Source: Desulfovibrio intestinalis (lineage in GTDB: Bacteria > Desulfobacterota > Desulfovibrionia > Desulfovibrionales > Desulfovibrionaceae). Taken from it: DNA of 64,000 bases. The stretch lies in assembly GCF_014202345.1 (NCBI RefSeq), contig NZ_JACHGO010000002.1:355630-419629 (forward strand), given 5' to 3'. The notes below the pieces were generated by a model. The model saw only the letters and a list, made by a program, of their open reading frames with translations, was not told the DNA's origin and ran no database searches. The first letter of the stretch is position 1. Each line of letters opens with the position of its first letter. The position numbers and the translations under genes are program-made. Positions 53,821 to 63,896 of this stretch are shown here, in pieces.

Positions 53821-55125
53821 ATGGCACTGGAAAAAATGCGCGGCAGGCGTATAAGCGTTGGCGAAAAGGCCGTAGTCGTCGGTGCTGGGCGGTCGGGCCT
53901 TGCTGCCGCAAGACTTTTGAACCGTGAGGGTGCACGGGTGCACCTTCTGGACAGCAACGCCGACGCCTTTTCCAGCCGGCAAGATCTGGCGCGGGAACTG
54001 GGGCAGCTCGGTATTGTTATTGAGCTTGGTCCCCACAGCTCCGCGCAGTTTGAAAACGCAGCCTTTGTAGTGCCGAGCCCTGGCATGCCAGTGGCGCGCC
54101 TTGCGGGGCTGGTTGACGAAGAAAGAACAGAAATTCTGGCCGAGATGGAACTGGCCTGGCGCTATCTGGACAACGAGCCTGTTCTTGCCATTACGGGCAC
54201 CAGCGGCAAGACCACAACAGCCTCACTTGCGGCGGCCATGCTGCACGAGCAGGGGTACGCTGTTTTTCTTGGCGGAAACATCGGCACGCCCTTGTCGGAA
54301 TATGTGCTGTCGGGCCGTAAGGCCGACGTTCTGGTGCTGGAAATTTCGAGTTTTCAGTTGCAGACATGCACCACCTTCTGCCCGCGAGTGGGGATTCTGC
54401 TCAATATTACGCCCAATCATCTGGATTATCACAAAGATATGGAGGAATACACGGAAGCCAAATTCCGTTTGTTCCGCTGCCAGGATGAGGGTGATCTGGC
54501 CGTACTTGGCGAAAATCTGCGCGATCAGGCAGACAAGCACGGTCTCAAGGCGCGTCAGGTCTATATCAATGCTGCTGACCGTTTTCCCAAGAGCAGCCTC
54601 ATTGGTTCTCACAACCGCATTAACGAGGAAGCCGCGTGGCAGGCCTGCCGTTTCTTTGGCGTCAGTGAAGAAAACGCGGCAAGGGCTGTGGCCCGGTTTG
54701 CCCCGTTGGCGCACCGCCTTGAACGTGTGCGCGAACACAATGGCGTGCTGTATGTAAATGATTCCAAGTGCACCACAGTCTCTTCGCTCAAAGTGGCCCT
54801 TGAGGCTTTTGACCGTCCGGTACGCCTTTTATGCGGCGGAAAATTCAAAGGCGGCGATCTGGCTGGTTTGGCGGATCTGCTGAAGAGCAAGGTTTGCGAA
54901 GTGGCCCTGTTTGGCGCAAGCCGCGAGTACTTTGAAAAAGCCTGGCAAGGAATCGTGCCAATGACCTGGCACCCGGCTCTGGAACCGGCAATAAAGCATC
55001 TGACCGCAGGCGCACACGCTGGCGATGTTATTCTTATGGCCCCAGCCACTTCAAGTTTCGACCTTTACGCCAACTATGAAGAGCGCGGCAAGGATTTCAA
55101 GCGCATAGTGGGTAAACTGCTATGA
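53821..55125 (+). CDS. murD: UDP-MurNAc-L-alanine--D-glutamate ligase
   Basis: Adds D-glutamate to UDP-MurNAc-L-Ala; 434 residues. Rossmann-like N-domain VVVGAGRSGLAAARLL, ATP loop ITGTSGKTTTASL, LEISSFQLQTC, LNITPNHLDYHKDMEEY, NDSKCTTVSSLKVAL and LMAPATSSFDLYANYEERG. The ATG lies eight bases after GAGGAG; the upstream in-frame start overlaps mraY and lacks a ribosome site. Confidence 0.95.
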   Translation: MALEKMRGRRISVGEKAVVVGAGRSGLAAARLLNREGARVHLLDSNADAFSSRQDLARELGQLGIVIELGPHSSAQFENAAFVVPSPGMPVARLAGLVDEERTEILAEMELAWRYLDNEPVLAITGTSGKTTTASLAAAMLHEQGYAVFLGGNIGTPLSEYVLSGRKADVLVLEISSFQLQTCTTFCPRVGILLNITPNHLDYHKDMEEYTEAKFRLFRCQDEGDLAVLGENLRDQADKHGLKARQVYINAADRFPKSSLIGSHNRINEEAAWQACRFFGVSEENAARAVARFAPLAHRLERVREHNGVLYVNDSKCTTVSSLKVALEAFDRPVRLLCGGKFKGGDLAGLADLLKSKVCEVALFGASREYFEKAWQGIVPMTWHPALEPAIKHLTAGAHAGDVILMAPATSSFDLYANYEERGKDFKRIVGKLL

Positions 55126-56303
55126 AAAACGTCTTCAAAGCCAGAACAAAGCCCGGCAAGGCACACAGTGCCATGGGACGGGCTACGGAAAAAGGCCCCT
55201 TTGCTCCCTTTGACTGGTGGCTGTTCACCATCATGCTTGTTATCTTGTCCATTGGCCTTGTGATGGTGCTTTCTGCCAGCGGCATTGTGGCGGAGCAGGT
55301 TAACGGCGACAAATATTATTTCTTCAAACGTCAGGTGCTCTTTGCACTGATGGGCGGCATTGTTTTGTGGGGCGCAGCACTGCTGCCTCGCGAATGGCTT
55401 TATAAAATGCAGTATCCGGCACTTTTTGTTGCCTTGCTGCTTTTGCTGGTGACACTTTCGCCGTTGGCTCCCGCCATCAACGGCGCAAAACGCTGGATCC
55501 CGCTGGGGCCGATCAACGTTCAGCCGATGGAATTCGTCAAGGTCGCTCTGGCTCTCTATCTGGCGTACTTTATGAGTTCCAAGCAGGATATTATCAAGAC
55601 GTTCAGCCGGGGCGTCATACCGCCTTTTGCGGTTACAGCGCTCTTCTGTTTTCTGCTGCTTCTGCAACCGGACTTTGGCAGCGCCGTTGTTCTGGCAAGT
55701 ATTCTGTTTTTCATGTGCGTGGCCGGGGGAACCCGGTTTGTGTACCTTTTTTTCTCCATAGCCCTGGCCTGCGCAGGCGCAATGGCTCTGGCCATTTCAT
55801 CTCCGTACCGTCTGCGCCGCCTGCTGGCGTTTCTGGATCCTTTTGAGGACGCCCATAACACGGGCTACCAGTTGGTGCAGTCGTTGCTGGCAATCGGGTC
55901 CGGCAGTTTCTTCGGCGTTGGCGTTGGCGCAAGCAAACAGAAGATGTTTTATCTGCCAGAAGCGCATAACGACTTTATCATGGCAGTTTTGGCCGAAGAA
56001 ATGGGTTTTGTGGGCATGAGCGTGGTCATGATTCTCTTTGGCCTGTTGTTCTGGCGCTGCTATAAGATTATACAGGGACAACGCAATCTGCGTGACCGTT
56101 TCACGGCGTTTGGAATCACAACCATTCTTGCTATGGGCTCGGTCATGAATCTCGCCGTGGTTATGGGGGTAGCGCCGCCAAAGGGCGTGCCCATGCCTCT
56201 TATGAGCTACGGCGGTAGTAACCTGATGGCTACCATGCTTTGCGTGGGTCTGCTTATGAACTTTTCACGAACGGCGGACACATGGACATCAACATCCTCC
56301 TGA
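55122..56303 (+). CDS. ftsW: FtsW septal peptidoglycan polymerase (SEDS)
   Basis: SEDS-family glycosyltransferase, 393 residues with about ten membrane helices, which polymerises lipid II together with FtsI. NGAKRWIPLGPINVQPMEFVKVAL holds the family signature, including the RW..G...QPSE-type block with Met in place of Ser. EAHNDFIMAVLAEEMGFVG and PLMSYGGSNLMATML are also typical. The cytoplasmic N-terminus is basic. It overlaps murD by four bases. Confidence 0.94.
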   Translation: MKNVFKARTKPGKAHSAMGRATEKGPFAPFDWWLFTIMLVILSIGLVMVLSASGIVAEQVNGDKYYFFKRQVLFALMGGIVLWGAALLPREWLYKMQYPALFVALLLLLVTLSPLAPAINGAKRWIPLGPINVQPMEFVKVALALYLAYFMSSKQDIIKTFSRGVIPPFAVTALFCFLLLLQPDFGSAVVLASILFFMCVAGGTRFVYLFFSIALACAGAMALAISSPYRLRRLLAFLDPFEDAHNTGYQLVQSLLAIGSGSFFGVGVGASKQKMFYLPEAHNDFIMAVLAEEMGFVGMSVVMILFGLLFWRCYKIIQGQRNLRDRFTAFGITTILAMGSVMNLAVVMGVAPPKGVPMPLMSYGGSNLMATMLCVGLLMNFSRTADTWTSTSS

Positions 56304-57355
56304 CCACGGGCGGCACTGGCGGTCATATTTTTCCGGCCCTGGCCGTAGCCGAAGAAGTGCGTCGGCGGCATCCGCAGGCCAAGCTGCTTTTCGTGGGTTC
56401 GCTGTATGGACCGGAAGCGCGTCTTGTCCGTCTGGCGGGCATTCCTTTTGAAGGTCTGCCTGTGCGCGGGTTTCTCGGGCGCGGCCTGAAAGCCGTTGAA
56501 GCTGGTTTTCGCATGACCTGGTCAGTGGGAAAAGCGATCGGCATTGTTCGGCGGTTCAAGCCGGATGTTGTGGCGGGTTTTGGCAGTTATGCGGCCTTTG
56601 CTCCCATGCTTGCTGGGCGGCTGCTGGGCGTGCCGACCATGCTGCACGAACAGAATGCCATTGCCGGGGCCAGCAATCGCGTGCTGGCAAAGCTGGCGCG
56701 GCGTATCTGCCTTTCACTGCCTGATACGGAAGGATTTGACCCCGCCAAGTGCGTGCTTACGGGTAATCCCGTGCGCGCAGGGGTGAATGAGGCAGGGCGT
56801 TTGCCGCGAGCCCGCGGTGCCCGCCGTCTTCTTGTTATGGGCGGTTCGCAGGGAGCCCACGCGCTCAATTCTTTTATTGTGGAACGTCTGGCCTCGCTGC
56901 GTGCAGCCGGGGTGGATATTCGCCACCAGACCGGAAGCGCCGACGAAAATTCAGTACGCACGGCCTATGCGGCGGCAGGTTTTGATCCTTCATGCGTGTC
57001 TGCCTTTATTGACGATATGGCGGCAGCCTACGCCTGGGCCGATGTGGCCCTGTGCCGTTCAGGAGCAACAACCGTGGCCGAATTATGCGCCGCGGGCCTG
57101 CCCTCTGTTCTTGTACCATTTCCGTACGCGGTACACGACCATCAAACCCGCAATGCCGAAGTGCTGGCACGCAGCGGGGCAGCCATTCTTGTGCCGGAAT
57201 CGCGCATGGTTACTGATGGTCTGGAGCACACCCTTATTCAGTTGCTCAACGAAAACGGCGAACGCACGCGCATGTCTGCGGCGGCACTGGCTTCTGCCAG
57301 GCCGGATGCTGCGGCGCGTGTTACTTCAGTTCTGGAAGAAATTGCCCGTTCCTGA
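56282..57355 (+). CDS. murG: Undecaprenyl-PP-MurNAc-pentapeptide GlcNAc transferase
   Basis: Peripheral membrane glycosyltransferase, 357 residues, that converts lipid I to lipid II. LLTTGGTGGHIFPALAVAEE, VAGFGSYAAFAPMLA, LHEQNAIAGASNRVLA, GNPVRAG, GGSQGAHALNSF and the donor-binding CRSGATTVAELCAAGLPSVLVPFPYAVHDHQTRNA are complete. The start lies 22 bases inside ftsW. Confidence 0.95.
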   Translation: MDINILLTTGGTGGHIFPALAVAEEVRRRHPQAKLLFVGSLYGPEARLVRLAGIPFEGLPVRGFLGRGLKAVEAGFRMTWSVGKAIGIVRRFKPDVVAGFGSYAAFAPMLAGRLLGVPTMLHEQNAIAGASNRVLAKLARRICLSLPDTEGFDPAKCVLTGNPVRAGVNEAGRLPRARGARRLLVMGGSQGAHALNSFIVERLASLRAAGVDIRHQTGSADENSVRTAYAAAGFDPSCVSAFIDDMAAAYAWADVALCRSGATTVAELCAAGLPSVLVPFPYAVHDHQTRNAEVLARSGAAILVPESRMVTDGLEHTLIQLLNENGERTRMSAAALASARPDAAARVTSVLEEIARS

Positions 57356-57428
57356 TAAAGGTTTGAGAGCGATTATCTGCGAGGGACTTTTGTCTTTGAA
57401 TTATCTAGACTTTCTTTAAAGGTAGAGC

Positions 57429-58802
57429 ATGAACAGTAAAATTCGGCATATTCATATGGTGGGCATAGGTGGCGCGGGCATGAGCGGTATTGCCGAGGTG
57501 CTGCTTAACCTCAAGTATGAAATTTCCGGTTCAGATATGAGCGATTCTGCTGTGGTGCGTCATCTGCGTAGCCTGGGCGCTCATATTGCCGTTGGGCATG
57601 CTGCGGAAAACGTTGGTGATGTGCAGGTTCTGGTTAAATCTACAGCCATCAGTGACGATAATCCAGAACTGGTGGAAGCCCGCAAACGCAATATCGCCAT
57701 TATTCCCCGTGCTGAAATGCTCGCAGAGCTTATGCGTTTGCGGCAGGGCATCGCCATTGCAGGCACTCACGGTAAAACCACCACCACGTCGTTGACGGCC
57801 TCCATTTTTGATACGGCAGGGCTTGATCCCACGGTCATCATTGGCGGGCGCCTCAATGTTTATGGCACCAATGCGCATCTTGGCCACGGTGAATACCTTA
57901 TCGCCGAAGCCGACGAATCAGACGGTTCTTTTCTCTGCCTGTTGCCCATTATCAATGTGGTCACCAATGTGGATGAAGATCATTTGGACCACTACAAGAA
58001 TCGGGAAGCCATCGATAGCGCCTTTGTGCAGTTCATGAACAATGTGCCCTTCTATGGATTGAACATCGTGTGCGGCGACGATCCCGGCGTGCTGGCGCTG
58101 TTGCCCAAGGTCAAGCGCCCGGTGCTGACATATGGGTTTGCCGAAGACAATGCCCTCCGGGCAATGCCTCTGGAAAGCGGGCGCATCAATCGCTTTGAGG
58201 TGTGGCTGCGCGGTGAAAAACTGGGCGACGTCAGCCTGCCACAGCCGGGTCGGCACAATATTCTCAACGCCCTTGCATCCATTGGCGCGGCTATGGAAGT
58301 AGGCATTTCTTTTGAAAAGTGTGCCGAAGGTCTGGCCGGGTTTAAGGGAGTGGGGCGGCGATTCGAATTCAAGGGCGAAAAGCAGGGCGTCACTGTGGTG
58401 GATGACTACGGGCATCACCCGGCTGAAATTGCTGCTACCCTTGCCACAGCCCGGCAGGTTTTTGCGGGCAGACGTATTGTGGCGGCTTTTCAGCCCCATC
58501 GGTTCAGCCGCACTGAAACCCACTTTGGTGAGTTCTGCAAAGTTTTTGACGCGGTTGACCAGGTGCTGCTGACAGAAATTTACGCCGCCTCCGAAAAACC
58601 CATTCCTGGTGTTTCGGGCCAAAGTCTGGCTCAGGGAATACGTCAGGTTTCTGATACACCTGTGGAGTATTTTCAGACACTGGACGAGCTTATGCTGGCC
58701 TTGCCTCAAATACTGCGTGATGGCGACGTTCTGCTTACGCTCGGGGCTGGCAGCATAACGCGTCTTGGCCCTGCCTGGCTGGAAGGACGCGACCATGCGT
58801 GA
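57429..58802 (+). CDS. murC: UDP-MurNAc--L-alanine ligase
   Basis: First amino-acid ligase of the pathway, 457 residues. [20 protein letters not shown] loop [58 protein letters not shown], and [14 protein letters not shown] with FQPHRFSRT. The ATG follows AAAGGTAGAG. A 73-base gap separates it from murG. Confidence 0.96.
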   Translation: MNSKIRHIHMVGIGGAGMSGIAEVLLNLKYEISGSDMSDSAVVRHLRSLGAHIAVGHAAENVGDVQVLVKSTAISDDNPELVEARKRNIAIIPRAEMLAELMRLRQGIAIAGTHGKTTTTSLTASIFDTAGLDPTVIIGGRLNVYGTNAHLGHGEYLIAEADESDGSFLCLLPIINVVTNVDEDHLDHYKNREAIDSAFVQFMNNVPFYGLNIVCGDDPGVLALLPKVKRPVLTYGFAEDNALRAMPLESGRINRFEVWLRGEKLGDVSLPQPGRHNILNALASIGAAMEVGISFEKCAEGLAGFKGVGRRFEFKGEKQGVTVVDDYGHHPAEIAATLATARQVFAGRRIVAAFQPHRFSRTETHFGEFCKVFDAVDQVLLTEIYAASEKPIPGVSGQSLAQGIRQVSDTPVEYFQTLDELMLALPQILRDGDVLLTLGAGSITRLGPAWLEGRDHA

Positions 58803-59685
58803 GATCGCTTCGCCACAGTTGGCCCAGCGCACTACGTTGCGTTTGGGCGGTACAGCTATAGCAGAGCTGATTCTGGAAAATGCGGAAGATGTCGCCCGTC
58901 TGTCCAGGCGCTTGCGCGCCCTTGGCGGGGAGCCAGTTGTCATTGGGGCTGGCAGCAACATTCTGGCTCAGGACGGCGATTTGCCTCTGGTGCTGGTGCG
59001 CCCTGACTTTGTGCAGGGGCCAGAAGTTGTTGGCGAAGAAGACGGAAAGGTTCTGGTGCGTGTTGGCGCTGCGGTTCCCTTGCCCAGACTGTTGCGGTTT
59101 TGTGTTGAACAAGGGCTTTCTGGCCTTGAAGGATTGACAGGCATACCGGGAACAGTTGGCGGCGCCGTAGCTATGAATGCAGGGTCATTTGGCGTTGAAA
59201 CATGCACAAAAATTAATAATATTCACATAGCTAGCAAAGGTGAAATCCAAGTAATAGCAGCGGAAGCACTGCAGTATTCGTACCGCAATCTGCACATTGG
59301 CGATAAAAAGAATGATTTTATCGTCTTGGAAGCCACATTTGGCTTGACCAGAGCTGCAAGGGATGGCATCAGTAATTGCATGCGTCACAACTTTTTTGAG
59401 AAAAAGTCTAAACAACCTGTGACGGCCTGGAGCGCTGGTTGCGTATTCAAAAATCCCTCACTGGAAATGCCTGCCGGTAGACTTCTGGATCAGGCTGGAT
59501 TCAAAGGTAAAAAATTGGGTGGCATGGCCTTTTCAACCGTGCACGCCAACTTCATGATAAATGAGGGCAGGGGCAGCGCTAAGGCGGCTCTGGCTCTTAT
59601 GCAAGAGGCCAAAGAGGCTGTGCGGGAAAGGTTCGGCATTGAGCTGGAACCGGAAGTCAGGATAGTCCCATGCCTCTTGCCCTGA
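58795..59685 (+). CDS. murB: UDP-N-acetylenolpyruvoylglucosamine reductase
   Basis: FAD enzyme that reduces UDP-GlcNAc-enolpyruvate to UDP-MurNAc; 296 residues. FAD-binding [31 protein letters not shown], and AGCVFKNP. At the proton-donor position the usual Ser is Cys216; Cys is seen in some family members. The stretch coding for residues 136-205 is much more AT-rich than the rest. The ATG follows GGAAGGAC and overlaps the murC stop. Confidence 0.93.
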   Translation: MREIASPQLAQRTTLRLGGTAIAELILENAEDVARLSRRLRALGGEPVVIGAGSNILAQDGDLPLVLVRPDFVQGPEVVGEEDGKVLVRVGAAVPLPRLLRFCVEQGLSGLEGLTGIPGTVGGAVAMNAGSFGVETCTKINNIHIASKGEIQVIAAEALQYSYRNLHIGDKKNDFIVLEATFGLTRAARDGISNCMRHNFFEKKSKQPVTAWSAGCVFKNPSLEMPAGRLLDQAGFKGKKLGGMAFSTVHANFMINEGRGSAKAALALMQEAKEAVRERFGIELEPEVRIVPCLLP

Positions 59686-60560
59686 AAAAAAATGCCCGCA
59701 AGACCCGCAACTCTTATACAAGAGCGAGCGTATCTAGCAAGAAGGGGCAAAAAGCCTCAAAACTGCGAATGCCTGCTTTTCTGGCTTCTGGCTTTGGCAG
59801 GATTAGAGGGCTGAGCGGCCTGAAAAGTCTTGCAGCCGTAGCTGTTTTACTGATGGGCTTGGGGTTGATACTTGCCGGAGTGTGTTACACCTCTCTCTGG
59901 CTATACAACAAGGCTATCACCAGTGACTTCTTCATCACTCGGCACGTGGATGTGGCGGGTAACGTGCGCCTCTCCCGTGACATGGTTTTGCAGTACGGCG
60001 ATCTCAAAGAGGGCGATAACAGCCTGGCTGTGAGCATTGCCAAGGTTGAGCGTAACCTCAGACAAACCCCCTGGGTTGAAGAGGTTTCAGTCAAACGCCT
60101 TCTGCCTGACCGGTTTGTGATAAAATTGAAAGAGCGTATGCCCTCATTCTGGGTACACAGGGAAGGAACCCTGTATTACGCCAATGAGCGCGGAGTTGCC
60201 ATCGCGCCGGTGGAAAGCAAGAATTTTCTGTCGCTTCCCACCCTGCGGGTAGAGGCGGGGGCTGAAGACGCCATCCCCTTTCTTGCACGGCTTATGAAAG
60301 ATATTCAAAGCGGGGTGCTGCCTGTTGAGGCCGGAGCTATAGCCTCCATCACCCTGAGCCCAGGGCGGGGTATTGAAATATACCTTGAAGACAGGGAAAT
60401 GCGCCTCTCCATCGCGACTGATGACTGGGAGGGCAACCTGGCCCGGTTGGGAGTAACCCTGGGCGATCTGGCGCGAAGGCACGAACTGCGCAATGTGCGC
60501 GAGGTGCGGGCCGTGAATGGAAACGTATGGGTTTTGCTTAATCAAGCCGTGCAAAACTGA
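59670..60560 (+). CDS. ftsQ: FtsQ/DivIB cell division protein
   Basis: A 296-residue bitopic protein: long basic cytoplasmic tail (1-50), membrane helix (about 52-77), POTRA domain (FITRHVDVAGNVRLSRDMVLQYG..., about 88-160), then the beta domain with WVEEVSVKRLLPDRFVIKLKERMPSFW. It scaffolds the divisome with FtsL and FtsB. It overlaps murB by 16 bases. No ddl lies before it, unlike E. coli. Confidence 0.9.
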   Translation: MPLALKKNARKTRNSYTRASVSSKKGQKASKLRMPAFLASGFGRIRGLSGLKSLAAVAVLLMGLGLILAGVCYTSLWLYNKAITSDFFITRHVDVAGNVRLSRDMVLQYGDLKEGDNSLAVSIAKVERNLRQTPWVEEVSVKRLLPDRFVIKLKERMPSFWVHREGTLYYANERGVAIAPVESKNFLSLPTLRVEAGAEDAIPFLARLMKDIQSGVLPVEAGAIASITLSPGRGIEIYLEDREMRLSIATDDWEGNLARLGVTLGDLARRHELRNVREVRAVNGNVWVLLNQAVQN

Positions 60561-60610
60561 CATGGCATGAACTTGCAGAGCGTGAAGAACAGGCGTCTTA
60601 GGAGAATGGC

Positions 60611-61846
60611 ATGAATAAGTCCGAGCTCATCGTTGGTCTCGACATCGGCACCACAAAGATTTGCGCTGTGGTGGGTGAACTTACTGAGTCGGGCCTGGTT
60701 GATGTGGTGGGCATCGGCACCAGTGTTTCCACTGGCTTGCGTAAGGGCGTAGTGGTCAACATCGAACAGACCGTACAGTCCATTCGCAAGGCTGTTGAAG
60801 ATGCGGAACTGATGGCTGGTTGCGAAATCCATTCAGTTTACGTTGGTATCGCGGGCAGCCATATCATGGGTATCAACAGCCACGGCGTTATTGCCGTCAA
60901 AGGCGGCGAAGTGGCCCAGCGCGATATCGAGCGCGCCCTTGACGCCGCAAGAGCTGTGGCTATTCCTGCTGACCGCGAGGTCATCCACATACTGCCGCAG
61001 GAATACATTGTCGATAATCAGCGCGGCATTGCCGATCCCCTAGGCATGGCTGGCGTGCGGCTTGAAGTGAAGGTGCACATCGTCACCGGAGCCGTGTCTT
61101 CAGCGCAAAATATCGTGCGCTCCTGCCATCGCAGCCAGCTTGAAGTGTCGGATATCGCTCTTGAATCGCTGGCTTCAGCCAAAGCTGTACTCACCGAAGA
61201 AGAACGCGAAATCGGCGTGGCTCTTGTAGACCTTGGCGGCGGCACCACTGATATCGCCGTTTTTGCCAATGACGCCATCAAGCACACCGCCGTTCTTGCC
61301 CTGGGCGGCCAGAATCTTTCCAACGATATTGCCTTTGGCCTGCGCACCCCCATTGCCTCAGCTGAAAAAATCAAGCTCAAGTACGGCTGCGCGCTGGCTG
61401 ATCTGGTGCGTCATGACGAATTTATTGAAGTACCCAGCGTTGGTGGCCGCGAACCGCGCCGTCTTTCGCGTCAGGTGCTTGCTGAAATCTGCGAACCGCG
61501 CATGGAAGAAATTCTTTTCCTTGTAGATCAAACACTTGTACGCTCCGGCTACAAGGATATGATCGGCGCGGGCGTGGTGCTCACTGGCGGAACCGCCCTT
61601 ATGGAAGGCTGCCAGGAACTGGGTGAGCAGATCTTTAACCTGCCCACACGCATCGGGTACCCGCGCAATGTGGGCGGCCTCAAGGATGTGGTCAACAGCC
61701 CCAAGTTTTCAACGGCTGTGGGCCTGCTGCGTTATGGGGCAGAAAAAGAACTTTCCGGACAAAAGAAGTTTACCACCAGAAGCGAGAGCGGCGTCTTTGA
61801 TGGCGTGCTGGCTCGCATGAAAAAGTGGTTTGCTGATATTTCATAA
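60611..61846 (+). CDS. ftsA: FtsA actin-like division protein
   Basis: Membrane tether of the Z-ring, 411 residues. Actin-type phosphate loop [17 protein letters not shown], the 1C domain, [14 protein letters not shown], and [17 protein letters not shown]. The C-terminus ends in [10 protein letters not shown], an amphipathic membrane-binding helix. TAGGAG precedes the ATG. Confidence 0.96.
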   Translation: MNKSELIVGLDIGTTKICAVVGELTESGLVDVVGIGTSVSTGLRKGVVVNIEQTVQSIRKAVEDAELMAGCEIHSVYVGIAGSHIMGINSHGVIAVKGGEVAQRDIERALDAARAVAIPADREVIHILPQEYIVDNQRGIADPLGMAGVRLEVKVHIVTGAVSSAQNIVRSCHRSQLEVSDIALESLASAKAVLTEEEREIGVALVDLGGGTTDIAVFANDAIKHTAVLALGGQNLSNDIAFGLRTPIASAEKIKLKYGCALADLVRHDEFIEVPSVGGREPRRLSRQVLAEICEPRMEEILFLVDQTLVRSGYKDMIGAGVVLTGGTALMEGCQELGEQIFNLPTRIGYPRNVGGLKDVVNSPKFSTAVGLLRYGAEKELSGQKKFTTRSESGVFDGVLARMKKWFADIS

Positions 61847-61899
61847 ACAGAACAACCTCAAGCGGGCACTTTGGGGATAGTTTAAACAGGAGAGGAACT

Positions 61900-63228
61900 A
61901 TGTCACAGTCTATTGTCGATGATATCGACACCTCGTTGTCAAGTAACGCCAAGATCAAAGTTATCGGTGTAGGCGGTGGCGGTGGCAACGCGGTTCAGAA
62001 TATGATTACCTCTGGCCTGCGCGGCGTGCAGTTTGTTTGCGCCAATACCGATGTGCAGGCTCTGGCCAAAAACGGCGCATCTGTAAAAGTGCAGATGGGC
62101 GAAAAGCTTACCAAGGGCCTTGGCGCTGGCGCTAACCCCTCGGTAGGCCGTGAAGCAGCCGTGGAAAGCGTCAACGCTATTCGCGAAGCCATTGGCGATG
62201 CGGACATGGTTTTTGTTACGGCTGGCATGGGCGGCGGCACTGGTACTGGCGCGGCCCCTGTGGTGGCGCAGGCTGCAAAGGAAATGGGTGCGCTGACCGT
62301 TGGCGTTGTGACCAAGCCTTTCAGCTTTGAAGGCGCAAAGCGCAAGCGCGCTGCCGAAGCTGGCCTTGAAGAGTTCAAGCAGCATGTGGACTGCCTTATC
62401 ACCATTCCCAATGACCGCCTGCTTGCTTTTGCTCCCAAAAAGGCCCCCTTTTCGGAAATGCTGCAAAAGGCCAACGATATTTTGTACTACGCGGTCAAGG
62501 GTATTTCTGACGTGATCGTGGGCGACGGCCTTATCAATCTTGACTTCGCCGACGTGCGCACCACCATGGCCGAAGCTGGCCTAGCCCTTATGGGGACCGG
62601 CATAGCCTCTGGTGAGAGCCGCGCGCGCGAAGCTGCCCAGCGCGCCATTATGAGCCCGCTGCTTGAAGACGTTTCTTTGGAAAGCGCCAAGGCCGTTCTT
62701 TACAACATCACTGCGCCTGACGACATCACCGCTGAAGAAATCGCTGAAATTGGCGACATCATTGGCGACGCAACTCCTGAAGATGCCAACATCATCTTTG
62801 GTGTTGTTTTTGATGATAATATTGGTGATGAAATTCGCCTGACCGTTATCGCCACTGGTATTGAAGCTCCTCAGGCTATCCAGAGCGTGCAGCCCCAGGC
62901 TCCTGCCACTGTGACCAACTTCCGCAAACCCGGTCCGGATGCCGTTATGGCTGAACCGCGCCGCATGGGCCGTGTGGTCCCGCAGGGTGGCATGATGCAG
63001 GGCAATATGGACGACCACGAAATGGGCGAAAGCCGCCTGCCCCGCGCCTCGCGCCGCTCGGAAGTGGAGCGCTGGTATGACGAAAACAGCAATCGTCCTC
63101 CCTATCTGACCAAGCGTGAAACCCTGAACCAGGGGCGTCATCGTACGCATAACCCCGGCCAGGAAGATTTCACCTATGACGAGGATGATTTCGAAATTCC
63201 TACGTTCATTCGCACACAGGCCGACTAG
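61900..63228 (+). CDS. ftsZ: FtsZ tubulin-like division GTPase
   Basis: Forms the Z-ring; 442 residues. [16 protein letters not shown], the tubulin signature [13 protein letters not shown], and the T7-loop [12 protein letters not shown] long flexible linker (about 315-420, rich in Met, Arg, Pro) precedes the acidic C-terminal peptide [13 protein letters not shown], which should bind FtsA. CAGGAGAGG precedes the ATG. It is the last dcw gene. Confidence 0.97.
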   Translation: MSQSIVDDIDTSLSSNAKIKVIGVGGGGGNAVQNMITSGLRGVQFVCANTDVQALAKNGASVKVQMGEKLTKGLGAGANPSVGREAAVESVNAIREAIGDADMVFVTAGMGGGTGTGAAPVVAQAAKEMGALTVGVVTKPFSFEGAKRKRAAEAGLEEFKQHVDCLITIPNDRLLAFAPKKAPFSEMLQKANDILYYAVKGISDVIVGDGLINLDFADVRTTMAEAGLALMGTGIASGESRAREAAQRAIMSPLLEDVSLESAKAVLYNITAPDDITAEEIAEIGDIIGDATPEDANIIFGVVFDDNIGDEIRLTVIATGIEAPQAIQSVQPQAPATVTNFRKPGPDAVMAEPRRMGRVVPQGGMMQGNMDDHEMGESRLPRASRRSEVERWYDENSNRPPYLTKRETLNQGRHRTHNPGQEDFTYDEDDFEIPTFIRTQAD

Positions 63229-63341
63229 GCTAGGCCTGCCAAGCTTACAATATTTTCAGGGCTTGCCTCTTCGGCCCTGAAATGCCCGCCGGGAGGCCCA
63301 TTGGGGGCCTCCCAGTGTGGGGCGTTACGCTCCGCTGCTGT

Positions 63342-63371
63342 CCGTGAATTGTAAAGATTCACGGTTTTTTT
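63342..63371 (+). terminator. Terminator of the dcw cluster
   Basis: Eight-base stem CCGTGAAT/ATTCACGG with a seven-base loop followed by seven T. Two further hairpins between ftsZ and this site (TTCAGGGC... near 63257 and GGGAGGCCC/GGGCCTCCC near 63294) add structure to the 3' end. Confidence 0.88.
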
Positions 63372-63471
63372 GTTAGCTGCTGACTTTGGTCTATTCCCTT
63401 GTTCTGTTTAGCTTACTGCCCACCATAAAATGGCCTTTGACGGAGCCTGTTTCATTGGCTATTCTTGGCGT

Positions 63472-63672
63472 ATGGAAAAAGAAAATTCGCCGATCGGCAT
63501 TCGCCCTTGCATCAAGTGTGGCAAGCTTTCTACAACAATCGAAACTTCTCGCCCACTTGGTCGCACGCGTGATCTTTATCGAGTTGTTTGTGAATGTGGC
63601 AATGGCCCGTTACGTTGGTCTCTTAGCGTGTCTGCGGCTATCCGCCTCTGGAATTCACACGACGCCTCTTAG
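63472..63672 (+). CDS. Small zinc-ribbon protein, Lar-like
   Basis: A 66-residue protein with C13-x2-C16 (IRPCIKCGKL) and C40-x-C42 (VVCECGNGP) and a C-terminal SAAIRLWNSH helix. This pattern, PC-x2-CG ... C-x-CG ... A-x-x-WN, is that of the restriction-alleviation (Lar) family of phage and prophage proteins. No good ribosome site is visible at this ATG or at the in-frame ATG at 63430, so expression is uncertain. It is isolated between a terminator and a repeat, as expected for a phage remnant. Confidence 0.5.
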   Translation: MEKENSPIGIRPCIKCGKLSTTIETSRPLGRTRDLYRVVCECGNGPLRWSLSVSAAIRLWNSHDAS

Positions 63673-63704
63673 CTGCTAACAGTCTTTTTAAGATTACCAA
63701 TCGT

Positions 63705-63752
63705 CTAGAGCAGATTAGCTTTGAAGTGCCGCGCATTTCTTAAAATGCTCTA
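63705..63752. repeat. Dispersed palindromic element, minimal form (copy 6)
   Basis: Forty-eight bases: CTAGAGCAGATTAGCTTTGA at the left, TTAAAATGCTCTA at the right, with only about 15 bases between the ends. Confidence 0.68.
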
Positions 63753-63780
63753 ACGCGTTCGCAGTTTGAGGTGATACCCG

Positions 63781-63812
63781 ATGCCCGCTCCTGTAACATG
63801 AGCGGGCTTTTT
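63781..63812 (+). terminator. Terminator overlapped by a six-codon minicistron
   Basis: Stem GCCCGCTC (63783-63790) / GAGCGGGC (63800-63807), nine-base loop, then five T. The ribosome site GAGGTGAT at 63768-63775 is followed by ATG at 63781 and codons MPAPVT with TGA at 63799-63801, inside the hairpin. It may be a leader peptide or the remains of a truncated gene. Confidence 0.6.
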
Positions 63813-63896
63813 GCTGTGGATTGGCAGAGTGTTTAACCACAAGCAGCAAGCGGGTGGCGGCAGAAGTTGACGCGCAACTGGCATTCTGCTTTTGCT

